A DNA stretch of 64,000 nucleotides from Porphyra umbilicalis. Lineage: Eukaryota > Rhodophyta > Bangiophyceae > Bangiales > Bangiaceae. The notes beneath the pieces were generated by a model. The model was not told where the DNA came from. It saw nothing but the letters and a program-made list of their open reading frames with translations, and did not search any database. The translations under genes were made by a program, and so were the position numbers. Positions 55,500 through 64,000 of the stretch are shown piece after piece. Location: NCBI GenBank assembly GCA_002049455.2, contig KV919048.1, forward strand, positions 1 to 64,000, read 5' to 3'. How positions within the stretch are numbered: position 1 is the first letter of the stretch; each line of letters begins with the position of its first letter.

Positions 55500-57070
55500 A
55501 TGGCCGACTCGGACGCATCGTGGGGCTACGTCGCGCCGCTGGACGACGAATACCCCTCGTGGTCCATCCAGTTTCAAGCGTTCCTGGTGTTTCACGACCT
55601 GTGGGACGTCGTGCAGAACGGGGTCGACGCGGCTCCCGAGCTAGCGGCCGAGAACGCGGCGGCCGACGGCGCGGTGGCCGCCACGGCCGCAGCCGCGGCA
55701 CATGCGGAGCTCGTTCGGCGGGACCGACGGGCGCACGCGGCCATCCTGCTCGGGGTCAAGCAGCGCCACCGGGGCACGGTGTCGGCGGCCAAGACGGCGC
55801 GGGCGGCGTGGCTCGCCCTCGAGGCGGTGGGGCTGAGGACGGCCCGCGCGCGGCGGCAGCGTCTGAACCGTGAGCTCGGCTTCCTCGAGCGCGGGGCGGC
55901 CGAGTCAGCCCTATCCTATGCGCGCCGCGCAAAGGCCCTGGCAGAGGACCTGGTCGCCGTCGGCGAGCTGGAGAAGGTCGCCAACATGATGGCCATATTC
56001 CAAGCGTTGGACGGCGTCGCGGTCGACCACGAGGGCCTCGCCGAAGCCCTCCATTTTGACTTGGATTCCTTGACGTGGGACCGCTTCCTGGCTGCCGTCG
56101 AGCGTGCAGAGACGATGAACGAGATGCGAGCGGCTCGGCGGGGGGGGGAGGGGCTCCTCGGGAGGGGGGCAGCAGCGGCGGCCGCCGGTCGCCGCGTGGC
56201 GCTAAGAGCATTGTTAACAATGAGATGCTATCCCCATATTCAAGCCACGTTGCACAACGTGTCCCATTAAGCACCTGAAGTCCGATGTAACACCACTTTT
56301 TAGACGAAGAAGCCCTTTTTTTTGTTCGGGCCATGGAAATCGAACTACCTACTTGATTCTAGCTTCCGCTGACCAAGAATAGCTTTGCGGCTATCGCTTT
56401 TCTATTTCGAGTCGGAATAGCTTTTAGGATAGCCGAGGCTATCTCACGGGGGCCTCTGATTGGCCCATGTGATGGATCAACGACCCGTTTCACAGCAAAT
56501 AGTAGCACGTGGCTGCAACGTGTGCGCCACGTCTGCAAGATTGACTGCCAGTTTCTTCTGGGCAGAGGTGGTGGGAACGTCCGCAAGAGCTGTCGTGCAT
56601 GGCAATGGTCCTACAGTGACGTCCTTCTAGGCGTGGTCGTCATCAAGTGCTGCACATTTTGACCTGTTTCTTTGTCCGTCTGCCGACGAGCGTTCTCTGC
56701 GCCTTCGTTATGGTTGATACGGCTGCTCACCACAGTTGTCATCTGCCGCTGCAGTGAATCAAGTCCTGGCAGAAAATATCGTCTTGATCGGGCCCAGACA
56801 AGGCCTGGTGTAAGGAAACCTGCGGGTACTTAGGCTCATGACAGCACAGCAGCCAACCGCTGACGTACATGTGGCTGTCTAAGGACGCGGACTTGGTTCT
56901 AGAATGGAATAGCCGATAGCGATAGCCTGAGTTGTTGGCAATGCTCTAAGGCGGTTATGTGTTGGGCGTGCAACAAGCAGGGCCACCGCCGCCGGGACTG
57001 CTGGTCGGTGCACCCTGAGAAGCGGCGCGACGGTGGCGGGCGTGCCATGACGGAGTTGATCATGTGAGCG
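55500..57070 (+). mobile_element. Ty1/Copia-type LTR retrotransposon fossil (gag region), broken
   Basis: A gag-like frame begins at 55500 and shows the pattern of Copia-type gag (UBN2-like): WSIQFQAFLVFHDLWDVVQN, AARAAWLALEAVG and a leucine-rich helical region. A CCHC zinc-knuckle region lies near 56960-57000. The two are separated by a 741-bp MITE. No protease, integrase or reverse transcriptase is visible in the window and no terminal repeats were found. The element is a broken relic; its age cannot be judged without the terminal repeats. Confidence 0.7.
56206..56946. mobile_element. Harbinger-like MITE inserted in the gag fossil
   Basis: The left end reads GAGCATTGTTAACAA and the reverse complement of the right end GAGCATTGCCAACAA. 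A further shared block (GCTATC) follows. TAA flanks both sides (56203-56205 and 56947-56949), the 3-bp target typical of PIF/Harbinger. The 741-bp element is AT-richer than its host, non-coding, and rich in GGCTATC-type motifs inside. Its ends differ from those of the two larger Harbinger elements in the window, so another family mobilised it. Confidence 0.8.
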
Positions 57071-57739
57071 GCCGGCCGGGTGCGTGCCGACGTTGGGGGA
57101 GGGGGGTGACAACAAGGTACCCGTGCCGCCCTCTGTCGTGACGGTGGTGAACCGAGCTGTTGGGGGCATCTCTTGGGTTAGCGGCGCGCGCTCTGGTTGA
57201 GGCCTTCGCGGGGATGGTAGATGCCATAGCACACTCCTGGACAGATGGCAGGGAGGCCCATCGGTGCAGTATTCATGTACTTGTCGTCGGCCACCATGGG
57301 TCGTCAACAGCACACAGCTGTTCCAATACATCTGTAGGCTTTCTGTGTCTTCTTCGTTCATTTCTCGTTTCGATATTGCTGTTGCTGTGATGAAGCGGGA
57401 CGGAGGGGGGGGGTGCAGTTCAACGGCGCCGAGCGTCCCGTCCTCTGTGCCGCCACTTCGTTTTTTTTCCGTCGCACGTGCGTGCCGTCGGGTTCGACAC
57501 CACGGGGATCCCACGCCCCCAGCGCGACGCGGCGCGGCTCACGGTCTACACACTGCCCCATTCGCTCCGGCGCGGGGCGACGCTTCGGAACCCAACACCT
57601 CTCCCGGAACTGGACAGAAAGCACAGCGGTCAAGGGTGTGAGCCAACGTCACAGACAGGAACGCTGGGCACCGGCTCTTCCAACCTACATCTGTACTACA
57701 ATATAATAAATCATACTCGCGGCCTCTTACACATGTGTA
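57071..57739. other. Spacer without an identified gene
   Basis: This stretch follows the gag fossil and precedes the tRNA gene. Its frames are short and show no family motif. A GGATCCCACG-containing GC-rich patch lies near 57508. It may include more of the fossil in unrecognisable form. Confidence 0.35.
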
Positions 57740-57838
57740 GCAGTCGTAGCTCAGTTGGTTTCGAGAGCCCAGCAAGAGCGCGCGCCTCACACGCGCGAGG
57801 TCGTGGGTTCAAGTTCCGTGAAAGTCCCACCGACTGTA
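57740..57838 (+). tRNA. tRNA-Val (CAC) with two introns outside the anticodon loop
   Basis: The mature parts are: acceptor GCAGTCG (57740-57746), TA, D stem GCTC, D loop AGTTGGTT up to 57760, then A and GAGC (57775-57779), G, anticodon stem CGCGC, loop CTCACAC (57786-57792, anticodon CAC at 57788-57790), stem GCGCG, variable loop AGGTC, T stem GTGGG, T loop TTCAAGT (57808-57814), T stem CCCAC (57826-57830), acceptor CGACTGT (57831-57837), discriminator A. Two inserts interrupt this: 14 nt in the D loop (57761-57774) and 11 nt at the 3' edge of the T loop (57815-57825). Without them the stems pair fully (one G-U, at position 1-72) and the length is 74 nt. With them the acceptor stem cannot pair. 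The D-loop insert boundaries could shift by a base. No anticodon-loop intron and no encoded CCA. Confidence 0.85.
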
Positions 57839-57840
57839 TG

Positions 57841-57845
57841 TTTTT
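57841..57845 (+). terminator. RNA polymerase III terminator
   Basis: TTTTT starts three bases after the tRNA discriminator base, as expected for a transcribed tRNA gene. Confidence 0.85.
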
Positions 57846-58917
57846 GTAATTCGCTTGGGAACCCGCGGGCGCGCACTGGGGGGGGAGAGCAAGGGGGGGG
57901 GGGGGGGGGGGGGTGGATATGGGCCGACCGCGACCGCCACCCGGCCACTCTCACCAGGGTTGAGGTTCGTGAGGCGTTGCCCCCGGAAATGCCAGGGGGC
58001 AGGAGAAATGGCGACCAGCTTGCGACACAGTGGGACGGGGCCTCTTCCTTAAAATTTTCTGGAGCCCGGATTGAAATAGGTGAGGGATCATCCGAACGAT
58101 TTGGCCAGGTTGATCTCAGGTTCACGTCAGGATGGGATGGGAGACATCCTCGAAAATATCCCTGGTTGAGCTTGAGACAAGCATGGGATCGTTCGAATGA
58201 GTAGTCCCTTGGAAGATTCCAAACTTGGGATGACGCGATTGCCAGGTCATTCTCCGGATGGACTTGCGGATGAAGCACGGAAGCGCTCATTTGCCGCATA
58301 TTGGATGGACGAGCGAATCATCCACAGGCCTGATTGCGCGAAGGTAAGAAAACAGGCCTTGGGATGGCCGCCGAGATGGACTGCGGGATAAACGTGCGGC
58401 AGGCTGCAGGATAAAACGCCAGATATTTTCCGGAATATTTCCGCTATAGGCCCAAGAATGAGCCTCTGTCGTGCTCTCGGAGAAATCCTGTGCGACGGTA
58501 AGTGTGCGAACAAAAGAGACAGTCTCGCCGACTGTTAAAAGGAAAGAAAATAAAGCGTACTGTCGGATACCCTCGGACACAATCCCCGAGCATGCTCACG
58601 TAGGGGCGTAAACGTGAACATCTGAAGTGATCGTCGAAGTGTCTTCGAAGACATATAGGCACCTGAGAGCTAGGCAAGTACAAAAATATTGCAACTGGAA
58701 TGTTCCTCAACAAAAGCCGGGAACAGTATCTCTTGCGTGCTGGTGGTGGCAGCACCTTACAGCGGGAGATGGCCACGGCAGAGCGGCGAGCACACCTCGC
58801 CGGCGATGTCCCAAGTCGCCTTTCCCAGTTTCGAGGTCTGCTAAGGCCAGTGCGCTTGCCTGCGCCTGCGACTGTCTCCAGGTACCTCCTCACCACTCAG
58901 TCACTCGCCAGGGCACC
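57846..58917. other. Left flank and subterminal region of the CACTA-like element
   Basis: A run of 21 G (57893-57913) lies close to the tRNA. The 58060-58420 part carries repeated GGATGG-type motifs. The left end of the CACTA-like element should fall between the tRNA terminator and about 58060; CACTGGGGGG at 57875 is a candidate, but the matching right end lies outside the window. A donor-like AGGTAAGA at 58337-58344 and an acceptor-like CTCCAG at 58875-58880 hint at a 5' intron. Confidence 0.4.
58060..58420. repeat. Subterminal cluster of GGATGG/GGGAT motifs
   Basis: GGATGG or GGGATG-type units occur about ten times within 360 bp (around 58130-58140, 58187, 58226, 58256, 58302, 58362-58390). 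They are mostly in one orientation, upstream of the transposase gene. CACTA-type elements carry such short subterminal repeats as transposase-binding sites. That role here is an inference. Confidence 0.5.
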
Positions 58918-61794
58918 ATGCCTAGCCATAAGCGACGAAAGCGTCTACCGGCCTACTTCAACTTTAGTGATGCGCTTCTACCTCACGTCGCTCCCATAAG
59001 TTTAGAACGTGGTGCGGGAGCGGTTACTGGGCAGAGTGGTGCTGCAGTCAGTCGTTCGCGCCAGACTCTTACAGCCGAACAATACAGGACAGATCCGACG
59101 AGTGCCCCAGGCCTTCACACCCCCGTTGGCGTCCCCTTATCGGGTGGCAGCGACTCGGACTCTGAGGGCGGTGATGATTCAGACACATCGGCTTTTTCGG
59201 ACGGCGTGGCTGATTGGAGCGGAGCTGAAGACGTGGACTTTTCTTCTGACGAGGAGGAGCCCGCGGGCGGCTTCTCCTCGCGTCGCGAGTTTGTCTGCTT
59301 CGGGTATCTCTTTGGTCGCTCCCGCGTTTCTAAAAGACAGTACGACGTCATGCGTGAAGCAGAGAACGCTTTCGAGCCCGTGGAACCGTGGCCTTCACGC
59401 TTCCGCCTCCACAAGATCCGAAAGGAGATGATGCGTTTCGCTGCACCCGTTAAAGAGGTGAGAACCTCTCGCTACGTACCTATTGGGAAAGGCAAAGAGC
59501 CCCGCAGGTTACCAGATTGCAGCGTCTTCTACACTCCCTTTTCCGACCACATTAAAAGAGACTTCGCTGACGGTGCCACCGCATCATTTTTCCACCAGTC
59601 TGGGGACGCGCGACTTGGAACGCTCGAGCGCCCAACGGAGTTCTTTCAAACAGTTGTCGCACGAGACCCATCACACTTTAACGCTAGGAATGGCTTCCGG
59701 CTAGGTGGCACTCTGTATACGATCGGTTGTGTGGCGACTGTCGACTGCACAGCATCGCAGCAGATCACTGCAACGCTGCAGAGCACTGGCATCGCGGAGC
59801 TTGGTCAAATCACTATCAGCCCGGGCTCGTATGCTCCACCAGACGCGCTTCGAGTTGGTGACTTCATGGCATCTTTCACGGTGAGCGAGAACTCTGTGAT
59901 TCCTCCTCATCTGCGGGAATGCTTCTCGGAGGGCGGTTTATTCACTCTCCGATTTGTGCGGGCAGGAAGTGTGTACATTGCAACTCCAGTGGAGCCTGAT
60001 GGCGAAGAGCCCAGCGCGTGGTTCCTGCTGCCAGGGTCAGAGCCTCTCAAGCTGCTACAAGCGGCAGAAAAGCCGTCACTGTCTGTACCGCAAAAGGATC
60101 CGTACGCCGTGTATGTATCGTTGTATGGTGACGAGTACGCGGTCCACAAGCGCCGACGAGGAAACGTCATGGGCCTGTACGGTGCGTACGCTTCCATTAC
60201 TCTGGAGAACAGGAGGCACTCCGTGCGGCCTTTGGCATACCTTCCTCCCGGAGCAGACGCCGGCCCAGTCGTTAAGGCCATTGTTGAAGACTTGATATCT
60301 CTCGCAAAAGAAGGTGTCGTTGTGTATGACGCTGTCACCAAGAAAGATGTTCTTGTACACGTTTTTCCGTGCATGGGAGTGTTTGACTTTCCAATGGCTG
60401 CAAAGTACTCTAGCTCTATTGGAGCGAGTGGTACCGAGCACTGCACTAGCTGTGACATTGTCCAGCCAAAGACGAGGACAGAGCGACGGGATCGGGCCAA
60501 GAGCAGTGTGGATACGTTCGACGTCAGAGACGTCCGCTTCGCTCGCATACAGGAGCGCACGTCCGCCATCATTTCGAGAGTCAAAGGAACACCGAACCTT
60601 TCTACAGCGGCTATGAAGTGCGCCCTCCTGCTGAATGGCGTGACAGTTGGTACTGGTGACGACTTCTTGCGGTTGACGGAAGGGAGAGGGCCTGGGTCTT
60701 TTGATGTACATGAGCATGTCATCGCAGCGCCTTCCCATCTCATATACTACGGCATGGCGTCACAGCTTCTTGAGGAGGCTTATGGCGCGCTCTCAGTTGA
60801 ACAGCGGGACCTCCTGGTGCGGCAGGTGCGAGCGTGTGCCGCACATGTACCCACGTACACTGTTTTGACCACTTTCGAGCCCGAGAAGATGGGGGGAACG
60901 ACACTCTCAATGTCAGACTACGCCGTCCTACTTACTGTGACTCCGACAGTGCTGGAATCCATACTGAGGGGCGGCACTACAGTGCCGCACCAAGCGGCAC
61001 TTCTCCGGGCACTGTTGTCGCTACGAGGATTTGCGTCGACTCTGTTCTACCACCCTAGCATAGCCTCTGACGGAGAGCATGCCGTTAAGACAAAGCCAAA
61101 TGTGCAGGATCTGCAGCGCCTAGGAGAGCAGGTGATGCAAGATATTAGATCTCTCTCAGTGTTTGGGAAAAGCTGGGAGAAGCCGACCGTTCATCGTTTC
61201 CTCGAGCTCATCTATCGGTCTCTTCCCCTCATACAGCTTGGGCCATCCATGTGCGAGCTCATATTTGAGAAGTTCCATCAGGTATCAAAGCACGCAGTTC
61301 TGCGTAGCAATGGCCACAACTCCGCGGACTACTCGATGAACTATTGGCGAGACGCAGAGCTCATCTCGCGTGCCGTGTCACAGCCCGAAAAGCACGGCCT
61401 ATGCAGGTCGTGGTTCCTCAATCAAAAGGGATCGTTGATGAAGGCAGTAAGTCAGCATCGCCTGGCTGCCGGTGTGCTTGCTGCAGCAGAGCAAACAATT
61501 TTATGGAGAGCAGGCCGTCAGATTCATGGACAGGCTCCTGAGTCAATGTGGATGGATGTCCGGGCTGGGGTGGACCTCCGTTTCTGGAAGACAGCGAGGA
61601 ACCAGAAGAAGAGGTTCACTGTGCGCTCGGGAAGTACAGTGTACGTGCGGCCAACAGAAGAGAACATTGGTGCTTGTGACCAACAGGGGCGCTTCCTTCA
61701 CGTACGCTCCATTGGGTCTATTGATGACAAGCTGCACTTCTGCTGTGCGGCTTGGTCCTTCAAAAACACAAACACCACAGAACCAAACGGCTAA
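58918..61794 (+). CDS. CACTA/EnSpm-like transposase (Transposase_21-type)
   Basis: The 958-residue frame is uninterrupted from the ATG at 58918, which begins with a basic cluster (MPSHKRRKRLP) and an acidic Ser/Asp/Glu region. A central block reads VVKAIVEDLISLAKEGVVVYD, then LVHVFPCMGVFDFPMAAKYSS, then GTEHCTSCD. This follows the CACTA/tnp2 pattern of an LxxELxxLxxGVxTYD block, a DFPAY-like motif and a CxxC knuckle. A late helix with FEKFHQVSKHAVLRSNGHN is typical of the C-terminal part of CACTA/Plavaka-like enzymes. Similarity is clear in order and spacing but not strong, so the related Plavaka or KDZ groups remain possible. An upstream extension of the open frame to 58627 has no ATG. It converges with the JmjC gene, 467 bp away. 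The gap 61795-62261 between them holds only their 3' ends. Confidence 0.7.
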   Translation: MPSHKRRKRLPAYFNFSDALLPHVAPISLERGAGAVTGQSGAAVSRSRQTLTAEQYRTDPTSAPGLHTPVGVPLSGGSDSDSEGGDDSDTSAFSDGVADWSGAEDVDFSSDEEEPAGGFSSRREFVCFGYLFGRSRVSKRQYDVMREAENAFEPVEPWPSRFRLHKIRKEMMRFAAPVKEVRTSRYVPIGKGKEPRRLPDCSVFYTPFSDHIKRDFADGATASFFHQSGDARLGTLERPTEFFQTVVARDPSHFNARNGFRLGGTLYTIGCVATVDCTASQQITATLQSTGIAELGQITISPGSYAPPDALRVGDFMASFTVSENSVIPPHLRECFSEGGLFTLRFVRAGSVYIATPVEPDGEEPSAWFLLPGSEPLKLLQAAEKPSLSVPQKDPYAVYVSLYGDEYAVHKRRRGNVMGLYGAYASITLENRRHSVRPLAYLPPGADAGPVVKAIVEDLISLAKEGVVVYDAVTKKDVLVHVFPCMGVFDFPMAAKYSSSIGASGTEHCTSCDIVQPKTRTERRDRAKSSVDTFDVRDVRFARIQERTSAIISRVKGTPNLSTAAMKCALLLNGVTVGTGDDFLRLTEGRGPGSFDVHEHVIAAPSHLIYYGMASQLLEEAYGALSVEQRDLLVRQVRACAAHVPTYTVLTTFEPEKMGGTTLSMSDYAVLLTVTPTVLESILRGGTTVPHQAALLRALLSLRGFASTLFYHPSIASDGEHAVKTKPNVQDLQRLGEQVMQDIRSLSVFGKSWEKPTVHRFLELIYRSLPLIQLGPSMCELIFEKFHQVSKHAVLRSNGHNSADYSMNYWRDAELISRAVSQPEKHGLCRSWFLNQKGSLMKAVSQHRLAAGVLAAAEQTILWRAGRQIHGQAPESMWMDVRAGVDLRFWKTARNQKKRFTVRSGSTVYVRPTEENIGACDQQGRFLHVRSIGSIDDKLHFCCAAWSFKNTNTTEPNG

Positions 61795-62261
61795 CCATCC
61801 GAGGTGTTGAATGCCACGCCAGAGGTTTTGGAGCTCATTCCTGCGGAGGCAGTCACGGAGCTGGCATGTGTCTTGCCCATTGGAACTCGCCGGCTCCTCT
61901 TTTCCAAGCGCTCCGGCTTCCTCTTCAAGTGCGGCTAGCGACGAGGGATTTGCAGGCAGACAACACCAGCGCTGGTACGATGTTTGCCCTGTTGTCTAGA
62001 TTGGATCTTCTAGCAGTAGTAGTTGCACACTATTCTTGTGTGATTGTCGCAAGGAGGCCAACGATATCATATGCTTGAACACACAACACCCCTTTGCGAG
62101 GGGCAGAAAAGTAGAGGTGCTAAAGAGTTCCGCAAAATGAGCTTCCAAGAGAGCTATTGATCAACATGCAAGGAAAGAAGCGGCTCCATGGAAAAAAAGC
62201 AGGTAGACAAGAAAAACAATAGCTTCAAAAGCAATTCTGTTCCACCTCATGCGCCATACCG

Positions 62262-63977
62262 TCACTGCTCTTGCCCTGCACCTGGCAAAAGGAGCTTCAA
62301 CCTCGAGAGCAGAGCATGGGCCGCCCGCCCGGATAGGCGGTACACCATCAATGGACTGTGTTGGTCCCTTTCGTCAGCGGTGGGAGTCTCCGTGAGGTTC
62401 CAATGGCCGGACCAGTACTGGTCGGACGCGCAACGCCAACAGCAGAGGGGCGCAAGGGCTATGCTGCTTGGCTCGTACGTCTCAATGCATCGAGGGCACA
62501 CAACAACGGTTAGCCAGGCTGCAGCGCCGCAGCAGAAGCACAGCGCGCCGTCTCCAGTTGTGTCCGTGTGGTTGCCATCGGGATGGTCTTCAGAGTCCGT
62601 CTGTGCGGCCCGAGACGCAACGAACTCCTTAACGGGAACTGACGCTTCCGACAGGCTCACGGCCTCCAAGCTGGATCCAAACCAGCTGTGTGACACAGGT
62701 GAGGCTCGCCACGAAAGTACTTCCGCGACGTGCTCAGATAGGTAGGTGACCAGCACGCGCAAGTCTTTCGCAAATGCGTCAGGATCGCATGCCTTCAAGA
62801 CAGCGGGGCTTCCCCACCACCACCGACCGTCCACAAGCAGCTGGCACGAGAGCACAATCAGCTTCTCAAGCGGGAACGGAACTTGACACTGGTTCCTTCG
62901 CGCCTCCGCCGCGTGGGCTATCCCAAACTCGAACCACGCCAGGCATGCGTAGTTGACAGCTGAGGCTCGGTTCACTCCTCGATTGTACCCGCCATGCAGT
63001 CCCCCTGGTCCTGTGACAACCATGTCCCCAACGCGCATTTCGTGGAAGTAGACGCGGATGCCGTTCTTGAGGAAGAGTGTTGCAGGAAAACTGATGGCTT
63101 TCTGCTCGAGGACCTTCCAGACATTCATGCCGGCTGCCTTCAGGACGCAAGGATCCATAAAGGCCAGCAACAGCCTCTCAACTGCGTCGTGTTCACTCTC
63201 GGGAACAAACCACCACACCTTATTGGCACCACTCTCCAGGAAGGAGACGGAGAGCAAGTTGCTGTCCTCCTTGTGCCAGTTGAAGACGGACCCAACAGTT
63301 CCCAGGTAGCACAGATTGGTGTTGATACCCACGTAAGTCGATAAGCTGCGAGCCATGCCTCCCGTGTTGAGGACTCTAGGACTTTCGAGACGGTCACCGG
63401 CCGCTGGTGACTGCCCTTGACCTGTCCAGGCGGGGTCCCCCCGGCTCCTTCCGAGGCCGTCGAGGTCCTCTGGGGCCACATCAGTTGCGTAATACACCTC
63501 AATGGGATTGGACGTCGATCGGGGCATCATCCATGGTACCCTCCCTTCCGAGTCGCGCACTTTCCGTCTCGTGGCACTCTGGTCGTTTATCGTCGCCAGG
63601 AAGCGTGGTGGTGTCAATTCGGAATACGCTTGCTGATGGGCTCTCGCGCTGGCGCGGGATTGCCTATTCAGCTGTCCGAATGACATCCACTTACCACCAA
63701 CTTGTGGCAGGATCTGAGCGAGATCCATGGCGGGGCACTTCGGGGCCACATGGCGGCCCATAAATTGCGAACTAACGCAAGTGGGTCGCTGAGGGTAGCT
63801 CTGCACTCCGACCCAAACTTTTGTTCGATTCGGGATTGAACTTGGGCGGGGTTGAATGCTTGGAGAAATCCGGAACACGTGAGCACCGCAGTTTTTGATC
63901 GATGGCATATTTGTGCGAATTAAGTACGGCAGACCGTAAGTGGGAATGGAATTTACATCCGTGACAGACACTTGCAT
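62262..63977 (-). CDS. JmjC-domain protein, KDM4/KDM5-like histone demethylase
   Basis: JmjC enzymes use Fe(II) and 2-oxoglutarate to demethylate histone lysines in the nucleus. The 571-residue frame opens with an ATG at 63977. An early PSIKNCGAHVFRISPS stretch could be a diverged JmjN-like part. The JmjC core reads YVGINTNLCYLGTVGSVFNWHKEDSNLLSV, then SGANKVWWFVPESEHDAVERLL and MVVTGPGGLHGGYNRGVN. The iron ligands are His and Glu of WHKED and His of GLHGGYN, and the 2-oxoglutarate Lys sits in ANKVWW, so all key residues are kept. A C-terminal cysteine cluster (CFCC, CPRC, CCWRC) resembles a zinc-binding module. Its 5' flank lies outside the window, so a further exon is possible. The neighbouring convergent transposase suggests it may be carried by a mobile element, but it could also be a host gene beside one. 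Confidence 0.8.
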   Translation of the reverse strand: MQVSVTDVNSIPTYGLPYLIRTNMPSIKNCGAHVFRISPSIQPRPSSIPNRTKVWVGVQSYPQRPTCVSSQFMGRHVAPKCPAMDLAQILPQVGGKWMSFGQLNRQSRASARAHQQAYSELTPPRFLATINDQSATRRKVRDSEGRVPWMMPRSTSNPIEVYYATDVAPEDLDGLGRSRGDPAWTGQGQSPAAGDRLESPRVLNTGGMARSLSTYVGINTNLCYLGTVGSVFNWHKEDSNLLSVSFLESGANKVWWFVPESEHDAVERLLLAFMDPCVLKAAGMNVWKVLEQKAISFPATLFLKNGIRVYFHEMRVGDMVVTGPGGLHGGYNRGVNRASAVNYACLAWFEFGIAHAAEARRNQCQVPFPLEKLIVLSCQLLVDGRWWWGSPAVLKACDPDAFAKDLRVLVTYLSEHVAEVLSWRASPVSHSWFGSSLEAVSLSEASVPVKEFVASRAAQTDSEDHPDGNHTDTTGDGALCFCCGAAAWLTVVVCPRCIETYEPSSIALAPLCCWRCASDQYWSGHWNLTETPTADERDQHSPLMVYRLSGRAAHALLSRLKLLLPGAGQEQ

Positions 63978-64000
63978 CGCTGGTGGCGCCGGGGACTTGG

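Noticed and set aside
57740-57838. The tRNA-like sequence as a SINE or dead tRNA pseudogene
   Set aside because: The acceptor and T stems are both fully restored by removing two short inserts and a T5 terminator follows directly. A dead copy would not keep this compensated structure. No SINE tail is present.

Overview
The window looks like nuclear DNA of a photosynthetic eukaryote with a very GC-rich genome, most likely a bangiophyte red alga (Porphyra/Pyropia type). This is an inference. The reasons are extreme G/C bias with G or C runs of 20-31 bases, mostly single-exon or two-exon host genes with GT-AG introns of 224-366 bp, a CRY-DASH gene, a plastid/cyanobacterial-type protein kinase, and a tRNA gene broken by small introns outside the anticodon loop, a trait best known from unicellular red algae.

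Host genes lie in three islands. Island 1 (1562-8560) holds PAN3 (-) and a plastid-type Ser/Thr kinase (+), which diverge from one shared upstream region, then TRAPPC4/Trs23 (-, two exons). Island 2 (30385-34286) holds a proline-rich protein of unknown function (+) and CRY-DASH (-). A weak methyltransferase-like stretch follows near 36.7 kb. Island 3 (44295-52142) has three minus-strand genes in a row: methionyl-tRNA synthetase, a WDR77/MEP50-like WD40 protein (two exons) and a mitochondrial YME1-type i-AAA protease (two exons). Kinase, CRY-DASH and WDR77 each change reading frame, in most cases at long G or C runs. These may be homopolymer assembly errors rather than dead genes.

Between the islands lie less GC-biased stretches packed with DNA transposons. 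I could set exact ends for several from inverted repeats and target duplications. Two Tigger/pogo elements (9832-12206 and 52361-55081) and a 493-bp relative (14599-15091) are flanked by TA and start with CAGT. Two PIF/Harbinger elements share GGCCCGTTCGCAG ends and 3-bp target duplications (15239-18808, TCA; 19655-28276, TGA). Each carries a transposase and a convergent Myb/SANT-like partner gene. The second has been enlarged by a nested element of a DDE-like family that I cannot place, and another copy of that family lies at 39780-42455. A broken Copia gag fossil (55500-57070) has a 741-bp Harbinger-like MITE inside it.

The right end (about 58-64 kb) holds a CACTA-like transposase gene (+) convergent with a complete JmjC histone-demethylase-like gene (-). 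They may belong to one mobile element that carries its own chromatin modifier. Just left of it is the strongest single find: a tRNA-Val(CAC) gene at 57740-57838 that folds into a near-perfect cloverleaf only if a 14-nt D-loop insert and an 11-nt T-arm insert are removed, with a T5 terminator three bases downstream.
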